This document shows, in pieces, positions 14,921 to 15,452 of a stretch of DNA of 15,452 bases. The notes beneath the pieces are model-generated. The model was not told where the DNA came from and did not search any database. It was given only the letters and a program-made list of their open reading frames with translations. Source of the DNA: Thalassiosira profunda (lineage: Eukaryota; Bacillariophyta; Thalassiosirophyceae; Thalassiosirales; Thalassiosiraceae); contig JALLAP010000246.1 in assembly GCA_036939355.1 (NCBI GenBank), positions 1 through 15,452 on the forward strand, written 5' to 3'. Within the stretch, counting starts at the first letter, position 1; every line of letters starts with the position of its first letter. The position numbers were made by a program, and so were the translations under genes.

Positions 14921-15452
14921 ATGCAGGCGTTGCTCCGGTTTCTGCAGCAAGATTGCGGCCTTTGCTCGCAGTGCGCGTCTCTCGTCGTCGTCGACGCCGG
15001 CCAATCTGCTGCATCGTCCACCGACCACGATGCATCACCCGCCAAAAGTGATGGAAGTGGTGATGGCTGCCATTGCCGCGTGTGCTTCGGGGTGTCGTCT
15101 CCGTCGTATCAGAGGGAGTGCATATTGCCGATAATGAGGCAAAAATTGCTCCCCTATTGCACATCGCGCCAGCCAGACTCCGATGCCGCAGATGCAACAT
15201 GCGCTCGCCCTCTCATCGATGCAGCATCAGGGAATCACCTCATGCGGGAGGCACCGACGGTCAACCTCCCGTGGCTGATAGCCGTGCGCGCCCAGTGTGC
15301 CATTGCCGCCGCGAGGCGTTACATGGCCAGCGAAATGGAGGCATCCGCAAAGTTGGGGATACTGCTGCGCACCGCCGAAGAAGTTCATCTTTGCATCAAA
15401 GACAGTTTGAGGGCGTCGTTGCGTGGCATCTTGGAAGAGCTGACAAAACCCA
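14921..15452 (+). CDS. PUS10: PUS10-like tRNA pseudouridine synthase, N-terminal part, open at window end
   Basis: The ATG at 14921 sits in a good context (ctccaccATG). The frame runs without a stop for 177 codons to the window end. The visible part starts with a helix then DCGLCSQC (Cys12/15/18), a short polar linker, CHCRVCFGV (Cys50/52/55), a middle part with PTVNLPWLIAVRAQCAIAAA, and EEVHLCIKDSLRASLRGILE. Two CxxC pairs, the phrase CxVCxG after a polar linker, a stretch like the VSFPPQLSVREHAAW region, and a following helix resemble the zinc-binding N-terminal domain of PUS10. That enzyme makes pseudouridine 54/55 in the tRNA T-loop in archaea and eukaryotes. The linker between CxxC pairs is much shorter than in human PUS10. 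The catalytic domain would lie beyond the window. Similarity is suggestive rather than strong. Confidence 0.6.
   Translation, partial: MQALLRFLQQDCGLCSQCASLVVVDAGQSAASSTDHDASPAKSDGSGDGCHCRVCFGVSSPSYQRECILPIMRQKLLPYCTSRQPDSDAADATCARPLIDAASGNHLMREAPTVNLPWLIAVRAQCAIAAARRYMASEMEASAKLGILLRTAEEVHLCIKDSLRASLRGILEELTKP

Noticed and set aside
1..15452. CRISPR arrays, operons or prokaryotic defence genes
   Set aside because: No spaced direct repeats and no ribosome binding sites. Introns and ATG3 show eukaryotic nuclear DNA.

Overview
The window is nuclear DNA from a eukaryote, most likely a centric diatom (Thalassiosira-like). The reasons are short GT-AG introns (63-88 nt), G+C-rich coding sequence, an autophagy E2 enzyme (ATG3), the N-terminus of a PUS10-type pseudouridine synthase, and three protein types I recall as expanded in such genomes: LPLH-type ankyrin proteins, F-box/LRR/Cys-cluster proteins and large HTH/DDE-like proteins. 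The assignment comes from recognition, not from a search.

Layout, left to right. (1) 1-4128 (+) is the 3' part of a gene with at least ten exons, encoding a coiled coil, an ankyrin-like segment and a complete SF1 (UvrD-like) helicase motif set; one exon lacks a single base and another is only 18 nt. (2) 4390-5400 (-) is an intact, intronless ATG3, convergent with the helicase gene. (3) 5492-10572 looks like one 5.08-kb DNA transposon. It has 22-bp terminal inverted repeats (20/22 identical), is flanked by TA on both sides, and carries one intact 1261-codon gene (5944-9729, +) with a helix-turn-helix-like segment and DDE-like acidic motifs. Its left end lies about 90 bp upstream of the ATG3 start codon. 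(4) 10884-12050 (+) is an F-box/LRR/Cys-cluster gene whose pieces lie in shifting frames. (5) 12365-14667 (-) is an ankyrin-repeat gene broken by three frame changes and containing an internal duplication. (6) 14921 to the window end (+) is the open 5' part of a PUS10-like gene.

The genes do not form one pathway. Two housekeeping genes (ATG3, PUS10) and the helicase gene are interspersed with an apparently intact mobile element and two decayed members of multigene families. The two decayed genes are bracketed by a 15-bp inverted repeat (10620-10634 and 14832-14846). The most notable object is the transposon: its ends, TA duplication and long unbroken gene suggest recent activity, and its position puts transposon DNA where the distal ATG3 promoter should be.
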